Positions 23,760 to 36,039 are shown, numbered from the stretch's first letter. The stretch: DNA of 64,000 nucleotides from Stictocephala bisonia (GCA_035578905.1 JAQJVL010000030.1:683159-747158); one strand, 5' to 3'. Notes: generated by a model from the letters alone, not told the origin. Program-made: numbers and translations.

Positions 23760-25800
23760 GAGAATGTTTAACATTTTGACGCCTGCTAGAGACGGTTTCC
23801 GTTAGGGATATGCTAAATAAGCTTACGCAGCTTAGAAGCAGCTGGTTTATTGAAGTAAGCAGCTCAGCTACTAAACAGCTGAGTGAGAATACCTGTTTTT
23901 CGGCAGCAGCTATCCTCGTCCAACAGTTACAGAAAGCAGGTAGGCTTAGACCAAGAGCAGTGAACAGTAAGCGTTTTTCTATATTAGTTGCTGTCTGCAG
24001 CTCTTGTTGTGTTGCGATGCACTGTCATTATGAGTACGATATATACTTTGAATTAAATGTTCCCTGAAGGATCGTTTGTACGACTCTCTAACTTTTAATT
24101 TGGAAATTATTCGGTTTGCTCTTTTTTTAGCCGAAAAACTCTTTAAAGTTTGTCTAAGGAACAGCTAGCCCACAGTCTCACTCCGTAGGTAAGGTGAGGG
24201 TAAATGAGACCAAAATAGGCCATTAACTGTACCTTAACAGTGCAACATTTTGAAATGTTTCTCAAAGGAAAAATACCAAAGGCAATTTTTGCACAAATCC
24301 TGTAAATGTGGCAAAAATCTAGATCTAGGTGAATTCACAGGAACTTTGGGTTTGGTTTATCAAGAACAATGCCATCAACCATTATCAGTGGCTTTAAGCA
24401 AGACTCTTGATCTCTTAAAGAAAAATGAATGAAATTTGTTTGTGAATGGTTTGCAGATATATATTCCCTTTCAAATTGTTGAACACAGGCATTAAGATTA
24501 GTGAACGCTTCAATTTCAAGTGCAGGTATGGACTCAGCTTTGAAGCAGAGTGTTGTATCGTCCGCATATTGAACTATATTTCCACTCATACAGAATATCC
24601 CACCTCATTAACGTAAACCAGAAGAGAATAGAACCCTGTGGACCCCACAATGAACTCTTTTACTATTAGAAAATGAATCACCAATTTGAACACATTGACT
24701 TCTGTCGACCAAGTAAGATATGAGCCACGAGTAAGGAGGGCCGCGAATGCCTTATCTTTCAAGTTTTGCTAATACAAGGTAAGATTGACACAACCAAAGG
24801 CCTTGGACAAGTCTAAAAAAACACCGACCGTTTTTTGTCTGTTTTCTAATCCGTCCAACACCAAATCGACCAGTCTGGTGACAGCGTCAAATCTTCTCTT
24901 TATCAAATAAATCAGCAGCCTGGAGAGAAATACATTTTCAAAGATTTTGCTTGGAGCTGGTAAAATTGAAACAGAACAGTAGTTGTTCATGACAAATTTT
25001 TTTTAAAGGAACGGTAGGTCTTCCTTTTTAAACACCGGAATTACTTTTGAATCTTTTAATTTGGAAGGGAACAAGCCCGTTTCGAACGAAGAGTTTGTTA
25101 TTTTCGTCAACGGGCACAGAATACTTTCAGTACACTGTTTCAACAACCAAGTTGAAACGCCATTGATATCCTCGGATAATTTAGGTGGAAGATTTTGAAT
25201 CACCCGATCTACTTCCGCTTCACACACAGGAGACAGCATCAAGAACCACAAAACCCGCCTCTCTTGGGTAGTGTCCACGTTAAACGAGTTTCTGTTTGGG
25301 TTCATCTGAACAACAGCTGAAACAGTTATTACAGTCCATTGCTACTGATTTGGGTCATCTTAGACATGCCCATTAATATGTAACTGGATAGGTTTCTTTG
25401 AAGACACGTTTTTTGTGTTATTTATAATTTTCCAAGCAGCTTTGGAAACTTTTTTAGCACCATCAAGTGTTCGGTTGACTTCTAGGGATTTGGCAGCCCT
25501 TATAACTTTGTTGTATGTTTTTTTGTTTGTTTTAATAGTAAAATTGTTTAAATAAAGGGTTAGTCGAGTCTTTAGCTAAGACTGTGTACATTTTGAGCTT
25601 GTCACTAGAAATCAAGATACCACGCGTTATCCGAGTATTCTCCTTCCGTTTAATTTTAAAAATCTTTTACTTGTGGGCAACAGGTATTTATATGGAAGTT
25701 CAAACATTCGTTTAACGCATTGTACATATCATCTGTGCTAGTAAAATCGTCTATAAAACTTCTTTCTTAAGTCGTATTTTCAATAACGTAACGTTATGTA
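23760..25800 (-). pseudogene. Decayed non-LTR retrotransposon ORF2 (CR1/Jockey-like), 5'-truncated
   Basis: Minus-strand fragments in order give the end of the pre-RT region (KVSKAAWKIINNTKNVSSKK, about 25400-25480) and an N-terminal RT part including INGVSTWLLKQCTESILCPL (25003-25305). The finger/palm piece NYCSVSILPAPSKIFENVF then GVFLDLSKAFGCVN follows (24769-24990), then the catalytic YADDT box (about 24557-24570) and the post-RT stretch AYFGLIYPHLTYGVRLWA (about 24160-24220). Known LINE polymerases use this order. Several frameshifts and stops separate the pieces, and in the first catalytic block FDCVN has become FGCVN. No endonuclease or ORF1 is recognisable upstream, so the copy is truncated and dead. 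The clade is inferred from motif style only. Confidence 0.9.
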
Positions 25801-25941
25801 GCAGAAGAAGGCTTTTAATGTAACAGTGGGTGGCTCTTCCTGTAGAAAGCATCCCAAGATTACTACCTCCTGTGCGTAATGGTCGGAACAATAATAAAAC
25901 TTTACCCTAACTATTAGAATTATTTAAATGGTGATGTTATA

Positions 25942-25962
25942 ACAATAATAATAATAATAATA
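25942..25962 (+). repeat. AAT microsatellite
   Basis: Seven consecutive AAT-type triplets. Confidence 0.9.
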
Positions 25963-26130
25963 CCAAGAATGTAGGGAGTAAATATGAAATGCAATTCATA
26001 AAAACAAAAACTGTTTAGAATTAACAGGTAGAAAGATTATTTTCTCCACTTTTTTTATGATTAGGCGTCACCAAGTAGAAAGAAAGTGTTTGCATACTAT
26101 CTAATATTTATGTAAAAATGAATATCTGTT

Positions 26131-26274
26131 TGTATTCACACTAATATTAATATATCAGGAATAGCAAGATATAATATTTCTTGTGCCAAGATTGCGTTAG
26201 AAGACCTGCCAGCAGTCAGCATCAAAGAATCATATCAGGAATACAAAAATATTAATATTAGTCTGGATCACATA
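26131..26274. mobile_element. Short fold-back element
   Basis: The left end CACTAATATTAATAT is matched in reverse complement by ATATTAATATTAGTCTGG at the right end. A direct repeat ATATCAGGAATA also lies inside both ends. It is probably a small MITE, and the family is unknown. Confidence 0.45.
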
Positions 26275-27039
26275 TTAGTTACTCTATATATTAGTTACTT
26301 TTCTAATACGGATATGAAAATACTAATACTGTATATTCATCCATCCCTATATGTGGGATACGTAGTTAAAATACTGATGGGCGTGATGCGTAGATAGCCA
26401 ATTTATGTCATTGGTTTCATTCTTACGGACACTTTTTAAAGACCGACTTTGTTATTACCAATGTCTAGTGAAGCCAACACATAGTAAATTTAATATTTTT
26501 TAAAATAGAAACTAAACATTATAAGCATGAAAAATACGTATCACGAATAAATTATAGTAATGGTTTTACGGGTTTTTGAAGTGTAGCGGATTGATTCGAA
26601 CAAAATTGTCGAGTAACTTTTGATTACGGTAGTGTTGGAACAATTCCAAAATTGTCGTCCGCATTCCCATCGATTGGAACCCAGTGTTGACCTTTACCAT
26701 GGTAAAATTGTATTTCCATGTTTAAATAACTAACTATCGTACTGTTTGTGATTTTCACGGTATTAGAGATAACTTTGCAATTGTAAATTTATAATATATC
26801 TCAGAAAATACTCGTATATTTTAAAATCCAAAATAGTACTGCAAAAAATAAAGAATTGAACAAATCCAAAGTTTGTTTGCTTAAGTTCCTGATACAACAT
26901 TTGACTTAAGTACCAGACCAAGGCGATAATGTTACGCTCTACATACGAAAATATCTTCGCAAACAATTATAATTACTGTTCAAAGAGATCAAAGGCGAGA
27001 TAAGCACGAAATACAGGATCTTCTCTTAAGCCGTATAGA
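26275..27039. other. No gene recognised
   Basis: AT-rich. No supported coding, RNA or repeat feature. Confidence 0.5.
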
Positions 27040-28905
27040 GAAACCTCCTGGCTTGTTGGTGGAAGTCTGAGTCAATCTTATCAGCGTTACGTAGACACAA
27101 CGTCGTGATGGACTGATAGTATGTGTGTACAGAGAGGAGCAATGAACCTAATAACCCTGATTACACCAATGAATGGAGATGTCTTAATCGATACACAGCC
27201 CAACCCAGCCGTACACGGTTTGTTGATGGAAGTCTTAGACAATCTTATCAGCGTTACGTAGACACAACTTCGTGATGGACTGATAGTATGTGTGTACAGA
27301 GAGGAGCAATGAACCTAATAACCCTGATTACACCAATGAATGGAGATGTCTTAATCGATACACAGCCCAACCCAGCCGTACACGGTTTGTTGATGGAAGT
27401 CTTAGACAATCTTATCAGCGTTACGTAGACACAACTTCGTGATGGACTGATAGCATGTGTGTACAGAGAGGAGCAATGAACCTAATAACCCTGATTACAC
27501 CAATGAATGGAGATGTCTTAATCGATACACAGCCCAACCCAGCCGTACACGGTTTGTTGATGGAAGTCTTAGACAATCTTATCAGCGTTACGTAGACACA
27601 ACTTCGTGATGGACTGATAGCATGTGTGTACAGAGAGGAGCAATGAACCTAATAACCCTGATTACACCAATGAATGGAGATGTCTTAATCGATACACAGC
27701 CCAACCCAGCCGTACACGGTTTGTTGATGGAAGTCTTAGACAATCTTATCAGCGTTACGTAGACACAACTTCGTGATGGACTGATAGTATGTGTGTACAG
27801 AGAGGAGCAATGAACCTAATAACCCTGATTACACCAATGAATGGAGATGTCTTAATCGATACACAGCCCAACCCAGCCGTACACGGTTTGTTGATGGAAG
27901 TCTTAGACAATCTTATCAGCGTTACGTAGACACAACTTCGTGATGGACTGATAGCATGTGTGTACAGAGAGGAGCAATGAACCTAATAACCCTGATTACA
28001 GCAATGAATGGAAATGTCTTAATCGATACACAGCCCAACCCAGCCGTACACGGTTTGTTGATGGAAGTCTTAGACAATCTTATCACCGTTACGTAGACAC
28101 AACTTCGTGATGGACTGATAGCATGTGTGTACAGAGAGGAGCAATGAACCTAATAACCCTGATTACACCAATGAATGGAGATGTCTTAATCGATACACAG
28201 CCCAACCCAGCCGTACACGGTTTGTTGATGGAAGTCTTAGACAATCTTATCAGCGTTACGTAGACACAACTTCGTGATGGACTGATAGTATGTGTGTACA
28301 GAGAGGAGCAATGAACCTAATAACCCTGATTACACCAATGAATGGAGATGTCTTAATCGATACACAGCCCAAACCAGCCGTACACAGTTTGTTGATGGAA
28401 GTCTTAGACAATCTTACCAGCGTTACGTAGACACAACTTCGTGATGGACTGATAGCATGTGTGTACAGAGAGGAGCAATGAACCTAATAACCCTGATTAC
28501 ACCAATGAATGGAGATGTCTTAATCGATACACAGCCCAACCCAGCCGTACACGGTTTGTTGATGGAAGTCTTAGACAATCTTATCAGCGTTACGTAGACA
28601 CAACTTCGTGATGGACTGATAGTATGTGTGTACAGAGAGGAGCAATGAACCTAATAACCCTGATTACACCAATGAATGGAGATGTCTTAATCGATACACA
28701 GCCCAACCCAGCCGTACACGGTTTGTTGATGGAAGTCATAGCCAATCTAATAGGCGATACGTATACACTACGCCGTGACGGACTGATAGCATGTGTGTAC
28801 AGAGAAGAGCAATGAACCTGATAACCCTGATTACAGCAATGAATGGAGATGTAATCGATGCACAGCCCAGCCGTACACAGTTTGTTGGTGGGAGTTAGAG
28901 CCAAT
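27040..28905 (+). repeat. 167-bp satellite array, about eleven units
   Basis: The marker GCGTTACGTAGACACAAC recurs at 27084, 27251, 27418, 27585, 27752, 27919, 28086, 28253, 28420 and 28587, exactly 167 bp apart, with a diverged copy at 28754. The inner units differ at only a few positions. The first unit and the last one and a half are clearly diverged, as expected from homogenisation by unequal exchange in the middle of an array. Short open frames inside it are repeat artefacts. The array ends about 55 bp from the donor side of the exon at 28963-29103. Confidence 0.97.
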
Positions 28906-28962
28906 ATAGTAAATAAAATGATCATATAATTGATTGAGGAATTTGATTTAATCTCTCATTAC

Positions 28963-29103
28963 CTTCTCGCAGTCTTCCTCCAGGCGGACGGCCTTCTCCA
29001 GCTGGAGAAACAGTTCCTCTTCCTTTTCGTGCAGCTCGCTATCTCTGCTCTCCAGGCGTCGCTGCAACTCCTGCTGCCTCCTCGCCATACGATCCCTCTC
29101 CGC
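28963..29103 (-). CDS. Internal exon of a coiled-coil protein (host gene, not identified)
   Basis: On the minus strand the sequence TTTATTATTTTGCAG ends at 29104, and a donor AAG/GTAATG follows 28963. The 141 nt between them form 47 codons in phase 0. The translation starts AERDRMARRQQELQRRLESR, continues with HEKEEELFLQLEKAVRLEED and ends CEK. It is dense in E, R, Q, K and L with leucines at heptad-like spacing and no proline or glycine, which indicates a continuous coiled coil. The exon is markedly GC-richer than its intronic flanks. The parent gene is not recognised; cytoskeletal, trafficking and scaffold proteins all carry such segments. The downstream intron begins with the 167-bp satellite. 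The exon at 52726-52858 on the same strand could lie upstream in the same gene. Confidence 0.75.
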
Positions 29104-30880
29104 CTGCAAAATAATAAAATATCAACATCTTAGCAAACAGGACCAGCAATTTTACAAAAGGTTGTGCAAAATACGCAGTACGTTTAGATTGAATGGACAC
29201 TGCTTGGATTTCAGATAAAACATTAAATGGGAGCGGTCGTAATTAGGGCAAGTGGAAATAGAACATTTACATTTTTTTTTTTTTTAGATATAGTCTATCA
29301 AAGTATGATAAGCCAAAATTGTTTTCCGTTTTAATTTGAATGTTTTTCATCCAATGATCCGTTTTAATCATTGGATTGTTTGTATTTAATAGTACACAAA
29401 AATGAACAGTAATTTATTAATTATTTAAACTAATCATGATTGCTACTTGTGAAAAGCCAAACCCTGCAAATCATATCTTGTTCTGGAAGATAATCTGAAA
29501 TTCCACCCACCCAGTAAAACTTTTATTTTATTTTTAAAGTCGAGGTAATCGCCCAACTGGTTTGAGCTTACGCCCCTACTTATGTAACATAAAAAAAAAA
29601 TAAATAAATAAAAAAAAAAACTAAGTCTAATCATCGAACAATAAATTTAAATAAGAAATAGAGATGATGACATAATGCATGACATAAAAAGACTTGGGTG
29701 GGGAATTTTCACTTTAAAATCCAATTGCATATGCTACATTACAATTTCTTAAGGCTTCGAAAAAGACTTTGCCAGCCCATTTACATCAAATGCTTCTCCC
29801 ATGTTATGCTGCGACATCTTCAGTTATATGCCCAACTTATCTATTGTAAGCATAACACAGACGTGTTCCAAATACCACTTATAAAATTACAGTTCTCAAA
29901 AACACAATCGACCACTATCGTAAGTACGACCCTTTGATTTAACTGTCGATTAACGAGGAGGAAGTGACTGGTGTGGGAGTCTCCCAGACTATCGACATCC
30001 ACTCAGTCTGATTACAAACAAACCATGATGAGCGATGGGTGGGGAAAGATGAAAGCCGGCCGCAGGGAGATGTTGGATCTACTCCAAGCTATTAGTTGGT
30101 AATAAATAACTACTGTATACTGGGACCGGACTGCATGTTGGGGTTTCAGCAGTGGAGGAGAATCTTTCCAGTTCTCAGCTGCCGTACATCTAAGGGCGTG
30201 ACTAACTTCCACCGTCAAGTGGACTTCCACAACAGTGATTATTAGTAAAGAAAAAAACATTAATTAACGTTACAAGTTTTTTAATTGCTAATTACTGTTT
30301 GCATTACCATTCATTGTGTAATTGTCATTTGAACAGTCAATAACGATTGCTGATTTAATTAAATCATTATAAGCCTGATTCGTTAGTGTTAGTCAAACCA
30401 ACGATTGTTCACTGCTGCTTTGATTAGTGGGCGGGGCTTGTAATTGAGCCGCTAGCACGCGTTCTTCCGTTAGCCGGATTACCATAACAATTTTTAAACG
30501 GAATTACACAGTGGGGGACGATTAGTTCTCCGTCTCACTTCCACCACTCAGTTCATCTCACTGGCACCGTTGCATTCAGTAGGTCGCTTTATAAATGGTA
30601 TATCTATATTTTGGGATCCAATCATGTATTTTTGGACAGTTTCAGAAGTTCGTGAATTAAAACCTTAAAGACTTCCCACTCCAACAACGTACAAAACGAC
30701 TATGAAATGTGCAGCATATTGCATAAGGCACCTGTCTGTATTGCTCGGTTATTCAAGATCACAAGATGTAATAAGATATTTGGGCTACAAGTGCGATTAG
30801 TCATCTGATAAGTGTACTTGCACATCAATATTTCTTGTTGATTTTATATGAATTACATGTTGATTAAATGTACCATCTAA
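29104..30880. other. No gene recognised; probably intron
   Basis: AT-rich apart from a GC-richer stretch at about 29950-30230, where a minus-strand open frame of 82 codons lacks splice support and any known domain. Confidence 0.45.
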
Positions 30881-30884
30881 TTAT

Positions 30885-30909
30885 ATATATATTATATATA
30901 TATATATAA

Positions 30910-30942
<33 letters not shown>
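30885..30942. repeat. AT dinucleotide microsatellite
   Basis: Long alternating TA run with a short interruption of A residues. Confidence 0.95.
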
Positions 30943-30944
<2 letters not shown>

Positions 30945-31439
30945 AGCTTTACCAAATAGTATCGGAAATACATAAACGTATAAGAATATTGAAAACTATT
31001 ATAAATGAGAAAACTAACTAATAATCGGCAGATACCGTTTCAAAGATAAAACTTGTTAAAAAAGAAACAAAACAATATACAAACTGATATAAGTCAGTAT
31101 TTTAAGTACCTTAACAATAATAGATACGGATTTTTGTAACATACATTAACAGATGTACAAGCGTTAAGAAAGTCTAGAACGCTTGCCAAAATATAAATTA
31201 CACACGTACGTAATAGTACTAACATAACTAATTGATATCTCTCCGACATATTGCAAACACTACACCTCATGAGGAATACGTGTAAACGAGATTGCGAGGC
31301 AGAAAAACCCATTCGGAACACGTGTAAAACTGATAGCGTGCAGCCTAGCACGTCATATATAATAAATTGATATGGCCAAGTCCGTCCGGTTACGCCTAGC
31401 CTCACGCCATAGAGAATCTACTACACTGACCTGTATTGT

Positions 31440-31932
31440 AGATGGGTGGATCACAAGAAGAACTGAAGTAGGCAATGAGATGGGTGGGTTACACGAAGAA
31501 CTAAACTAGACAGTGTAGATGGGTGGGTCACACGACAACTGAAGTAGGTAGTGTAGATGGGTGGGTCACACGAGGTACTGAAGTAAATAGTGAATGTGTG
31601 TGGGTCATACGAAGAACTGAAATAGACAGTTTAGATGGGTGGGTCAAACGAGAAACTGAAGTAGACAGTGTATATGGGTGGGTCTCACAGGGAGTAGGGA
31701 GAGTAGATGGGTGGGTCACACGAAGAACTAAACTAGATAGTGTAGATGGGTGGGTCACACGAGGAACTGAAGTAGGTAGTGTAGAAGAGTGAGTCACACG
31801 AGGAGCTGAAAAAGACAGTGTATATGGGTGGGTATCACAGGAGTAGGGAGAGTAGATGGGTGGGTCACACGAGGAACTGAAGTAGGTAGAGTAGATGGAT
31901 GAGTCACACGAGGAGCAGAAGAAGACAGTACT
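31440..31932 (+). repeat. 39-bp G-rich minisatellite, about thirteen units
   Basis: Units begin AGATGGGTGGGTCACACGA and end with an AACTGAAGTAGRYAGTGT-type segment. A shortened variant starting ATATGGGTGGGT and ending GGGAGTAGGGAGAGT (or GGAGTAGGGAGAGT) occurs twice, four units apart, hinting at a higher-order period of about 150 bp. Open frames on both strands follow from the 39-bp period, which is divisible by three. It is unrelated in most of its unit to the 36-bp minisatellite but shares the ATGGGTGGGT core. Confidence 0.92.
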
Positions 31933-33044
31933 CATGTCTACTAGTCGTAACGAGCAGATTTAGGCGGGAATCAATATACGTTATGTGTAGTGTGCTGTGC
32001 TGAAATACCGCAATTTCCCTTTGAGAAACGGTTGAGGAGGCAGTTTTAACAACAATACATATTTTACCATTTCTATTTGACACTACTGGAAATGGTACAA
32101 TCTCATCCTGTCAGCATTTATCTAGGAACTCTCTAATGACGTAAAAGAACAGTTCATTAAAACGAAAGAGTCGGTAATGAGGTCACATAAATATCTAACT
32201 ACTTTAGTGTTTAGCATATTTGGGTTTTAATTACCTTAAAATGTGAAGTAACACATATTTTTAAACTTTACTTTTACTTACAAATCATGCTCAACTAAAC
32301 ATTGTACATAATAATATTACTAACATAAATAGATCAATAATATTGGTAATAAAGTTCGGTAAATGTAATATTTAGAGTTTTTAATAAAGAAGTAGATATA
32401 TTATATTTTAGGAATGCTTATATTTTGTATGTGTTTTACTTATTTTATAACCCACATATAATAACGATTGATGAAAACCCCAATATTCTTAATAACTTAT
32501 AGACATTAATTTTAACAAAATTACAACAGAACATTAATTTTTTTTAAAACAAGCAATTGATAAATATACGAATTTAAATATGAATAAATGAATAAATGAA
32601 TTTATTCCATCATAATCAGTACAAAGTTATAATAATAAAACAACCCGGAATTGACTGACCACTTTTACGGGTAGTGTGGTCAGTATAGGCAACAAAATAC
32701 AACAGGTTTCTTGTCAGAGTCCAGATTATAGTAGCATGTTGTTATCAGCCGGGCTGCTCTCCGTGGCGTCTACACTTAACACTGATAAGGCACATAACAG
32801 GACCTGCTATGCAAGACCGTACTTTCACTGCAATTCACAACTGATGCACTTCACTACAATACTAATAAACACTAATAAACACAAACAATTCACTTCAGCC
32901 TAGTATAAAAATATTTACAATTTCTTATATCAATTATTACAATATTTTACCAAAAAATAAAACCAAAATACATAATACCATTACAATACAACTATAAAAC
33001 ACAATTTTATAGTTTGTTTTTGTGGGGTAGATTTATACACTGAA

Positions 33045-33590
33045 TCAGGAAATGTCTTTTGTTTTGGTGCAATGAACAATTATCCACCCATACACGTACT
33101 GTGGTATTGGCCCACCCGCCCACCCATACACGTACAGTGGTATTGACCCACCCACCCACCCATACACGTACAGTGGTATTGAAAAGTGTTTTTTTTTTAC
33201 ACAACATTCTGCAAGTTTCTTCTTAATGTCCTCCATCAATACGTTAGAGGCGTCCAACATGTTGGAAACATACTGCACAGATGTTGAAAGATCGGCTATT
33301 TCAGCCTTAAAAGAAGACATTTCACTAAACACGTCCTTTTTTAAGCCTTCCATTACCTTGACAAGGAAGTCCTTCGTGATGGGATCAGACGTTGACACAT
33401 TCGACTTCACACTTCCATGATTAGATGTTTTACCCCTACATGAAACACATCTCCAGTCCTTGGTAGATCGCTTTATTTTTTCCTCGCTTTCGTTTTTAAC
33501 ACAGTGAAGATGAAAACAAATTTCACATACAGTGCACTTTATGCTGCTAGTATCACTACATTCGTTTCCGCAGACGCCACAGAGTGCCAT
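33045..33590 (-). pseudogene. LINE ORF1-like PHD-finger protein, fused in frame to minisatellite
   Basis: This is a 181-codon open frame starting MALCGVCGNECSD. Residues 4-51 show a complete C4-H-C3 zinc-binding pattern: C4, C7, C19, C22, H27, C30, C48, C51, with W46 just before the last pair, as in PHD fingers. Such a finger followed by a coiled coil is a known ORF1 layout in insect non-LTR elements. Residues about 70-135 have heptad character (LKKDVFSEMSSFKAEIADLS). From about residue 137 the protein is encoded by three minisatellite units (repeats of PLYVYGWVGG type), so the normal C-terminal part is missing. Upstream at 33591-33730 is a GC-rich stretch resembling a LINE 5' leader. A domesticated host gene is less likely but not excluded. 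Confidence 0.7.
33078..33181 (-). repeat. Three units of the 36-bp minisatellite
   Basis: On the minus strand CAATACCACTGTACGTGTAT followed by GGGTGGG recurs three times. It is nearly identical to units in the array at 17196-17800. It lies exactly at the point where the ORF1 homology stops. Confidence 0.92.
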
Positions 33591-34384
33591 TTCACAATAA
33601 ATTAATAAAAACCACTATTCGACAAACTGAAACACGCACAGCGCGTATAGAACTCGAGCACGTGGTGAGTGACCTTGAGTAGAAACGAGCACTGCACGGC
33701 GAGCTGTTGTCGGCTCGGCTGACTGATATTTTATACTGTATTTGATATTTTAGGCAACATTAAATTAATTAGGTTAAAGAGCATTAAAATAATTCATTAA
33801 CTATCCTATTCTCAAATGTAAAAAAATTGGGGTAGAACCAAACCCATTTTATTTGTTAAACATTCCACAAATCAGAACCACAACTTTATTAGAATACATT
33901 TAAAACTACGTGAACAGTCTTAATATTATAATTTTAATTTCCAAATCTTTTATTACGAATGCGTTGAATGTTCAATGTTAAAGTGAAGATGAAAGAGTCT
34001 TTTGTGATTTAAATACTTAATATTTCTGAAATTGTCTTAACATGATGTTGTTTTGTTATCAATAGCGTATTTTTGTAGCTTACTTAACGTAACTAATGTA
34101 AAGCTTGAGTAAACAAATGTAATTTAACTGTAATATTGTTCCGATGTAAATGTAACACTTGAAATCAGCTATCTTGCATTTTCATGCATATACAAGTAAA
34201 TTTAACTACAGATATTTGCACGTGTTGAAATTTTAATATATGCCTATTTTGATTTGAAAAATAGTGTAAAATATCTTTCCACGATTTTATTATTTGTATA
34301 TTTACTTACAAAACGTATTCATTTTTTTTATTACTAAAAATTATCGAAGAAGAATTGAAACATTTGTTAGAAGTATTTTAGCTT

Positions 34385-34640
34385 TAGGATGAAACTGGAG
34401 TGTCCACGTTCTGTGGTAGTCAGTGTTCGGATATTGTGTGGGGGAGAGAACTAAGAATCAGGCTTGTCAATTTGCTGAAAATCATACCAAAACTACATGG
34501 TTAGGTTTCAAGTACAGCTGCTTGCCTCTTGGTTACCATGGTTTTTGGGCTATTAATAAAAGGGATATTGACCCTTTCTGAGCACAAGTCGAACGAAATT
34601 ACACAGGTCATCCACTATTCATTCCCTCTAGTAATAATCT
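34385..34640 (+). mobile_element. Element A, uninterrupted copy (A4)
   Basis: Shared blocks with A3 in the same order: GAGTGTCCACGTTCTGTGGT, AGTCAGTGTTCGGATATTGT, GCTGAAAATCATACC, ACTACATGGTTAGG, and a tail GGGCTATTAATAAAAGGG. Like A3, it has no element B at the insertion point (about 34417). Confidence 0.75.
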
Positions 34641-34814
34641 ACAAAATATTGTGACGAAGTCTCACATCTGGGGGAAAAACATTTTACTCAAGGTAAAAAT
34701 AAAAGTAATTTATAGTGTGGCTTATAAATATTTCATAACATGCATTTTAAACAGAGAGGGAATAGCCTAAGTCTAAACTCACAGTTTTGCTAAAGCAATA
34801 AAAACATCGGTCTG

Positions 34815-34872
34815 TGGCGGAACGAGGTTACAATCTGCACAGAGAGAATTATTGCAGCTTCTTCCTTTAGTT
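34815..34872 (+). repeat. Dispersed repeat family E, copy 1
   Basis: CTGTGGCGGAACGAGGTTAC, AATCTGC and GAGAATTATTGCAGC match 45058-45113 in the same order and spacing. Confidence 0.65.
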
Positions 34873-35904
34873 TGGATAGTATCCTATTGTTTACGTGTAA
34901 TTAAACATACAAAAAATATTTTTTTACCGTAATGAACTATTCAACAACGTAATTAGAGAGTTCTAGTTAGATGTTTACTGGATAAGATTGTATCATTTCC
35001 CATTGTGAAAGAACAATTTATGTATTCATATTCCGTCAATATCACTTTATTACCATGTTAATGAGCCACTCGTCAACGTCAATAAAGAGCTATCGATAGG
35101 ATTGTTATCGACATTTCGGTCATACAGGTGAGGTATTTGACACGCCGCTGTTGTCCCATCAACCCAGTGATCAAGTATGTCCATAACTGACGACGAAAAC
35201 ACACAAATAAACAAACGTGTAATGATATTAACGACTTTGAGCACTTTCAATCCAATATACTAGTAACAATATCAGTTTGTGATACTTTACGACAGTGAAA
35301 TAATAATTTGTCGTTTCTTTTCCTCTGACGAATATTTAAAATCTACCATAGTCCAAGACGAGAGAGAGTTTGTTTAGGATTGCATAAGTGTACAATTATG
35401 ATACTATTGCCAAATGAATTGATAAACTCGCCAATCACGTTGGCCCCACTCTATCTATATATCTATATGCTGTTCGGCGATGGTTGAGGTAATTAAAAAA
35501 GGGCGTCAACGTGGACCCTTGATTTACAACAAGACTGATTCATCGGCATCCCCAGTTGTCAATCAGTCAGTCAGGCTCAGACAGAAAGGACGGTTCACCA
35601 CTACAGCAACATTTGAACGCTTGTGAATCAGTCTAGCGCCGACGTTACACCAACAGTGGGTGGAGCTTCACTCTCAATTCTCGCCGAATAGAATATAGTC
35701 TCATAACCGAAGATGACATCCAATTGAAAAAACAAATCAATAAATAAAAAAAACTCTGAAACAGAAAATTTACTAAGTGGTTTGTGATAGTTACGTGGAA
35801 GTACATAAAGTTTTCAGAACATGACATTTACCATAATGACACCAACGATTTCACTACATAAGAACTAGCATATCTAAAGCCACTCATTTAGTCAATTCCG
35901 CGAT

Positions 35905-36020
35905 ACAGGAGCGCCTCTTACCTGGCTGAGGGGTTGGCATAAATAATTTTTGATAGGGGTGGAATTGTGGAGCGTACCCCCTAATAGCGTCCCCTGCCCC
36001 TTTCCGGAGGCGCTCCTTGT
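35905..36020. repeat. Small inverted repeat with GGAGCGCCTC arms
   Basis: CAGGAGCGCCTC at the left and GAGGCGCTCCTTG at the right form a clear inverted pair, with a weaker CTGAGGGG/CCCCTTTCC match inside. The word GGCGCTCC recurs at 37450 and 37510. Possibly a remnant of a small DNA element. Confidence 0.4.
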
Positions 36021-36039
36021 CGCACCTGCTTCCAATCTC

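Larger units (their letters stand above)
32579..33730 (-). mobile_element. Internally deleted LINE derivative (5' end plus 3' tail)
   Basis: On the minus strand the element begins near 33730 with a GC-rich 5' leader and then the ORF1 start at 33590. After the ORF1/minisatellite chimera it continues as a non-coding 3' region and ends with GATGGAATAAA (32601-32611) followed by a short repeated tail of ATTCATTT type (32579-32600). A polyadenylation signal followed by a microsatellite tail is typical of CR1/Jockey-type 3' ends. The whole reverse transcriptase is absent, so this is a non-autonomous deletion derivative of about 1.15 kb. No target duplication could be established. Confidence 0.65.

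Noticed and set aside
28590..28925. 111-codon minus-strand frame at the end of the 167-bp satellite
   Set aside because: It repeats the same peptide twice from satellite units and has no independent support.
31523..31935. Frames on both strands in the 39-bp minisatellite
   Set aside because: Same artefact of a period divisible by three.
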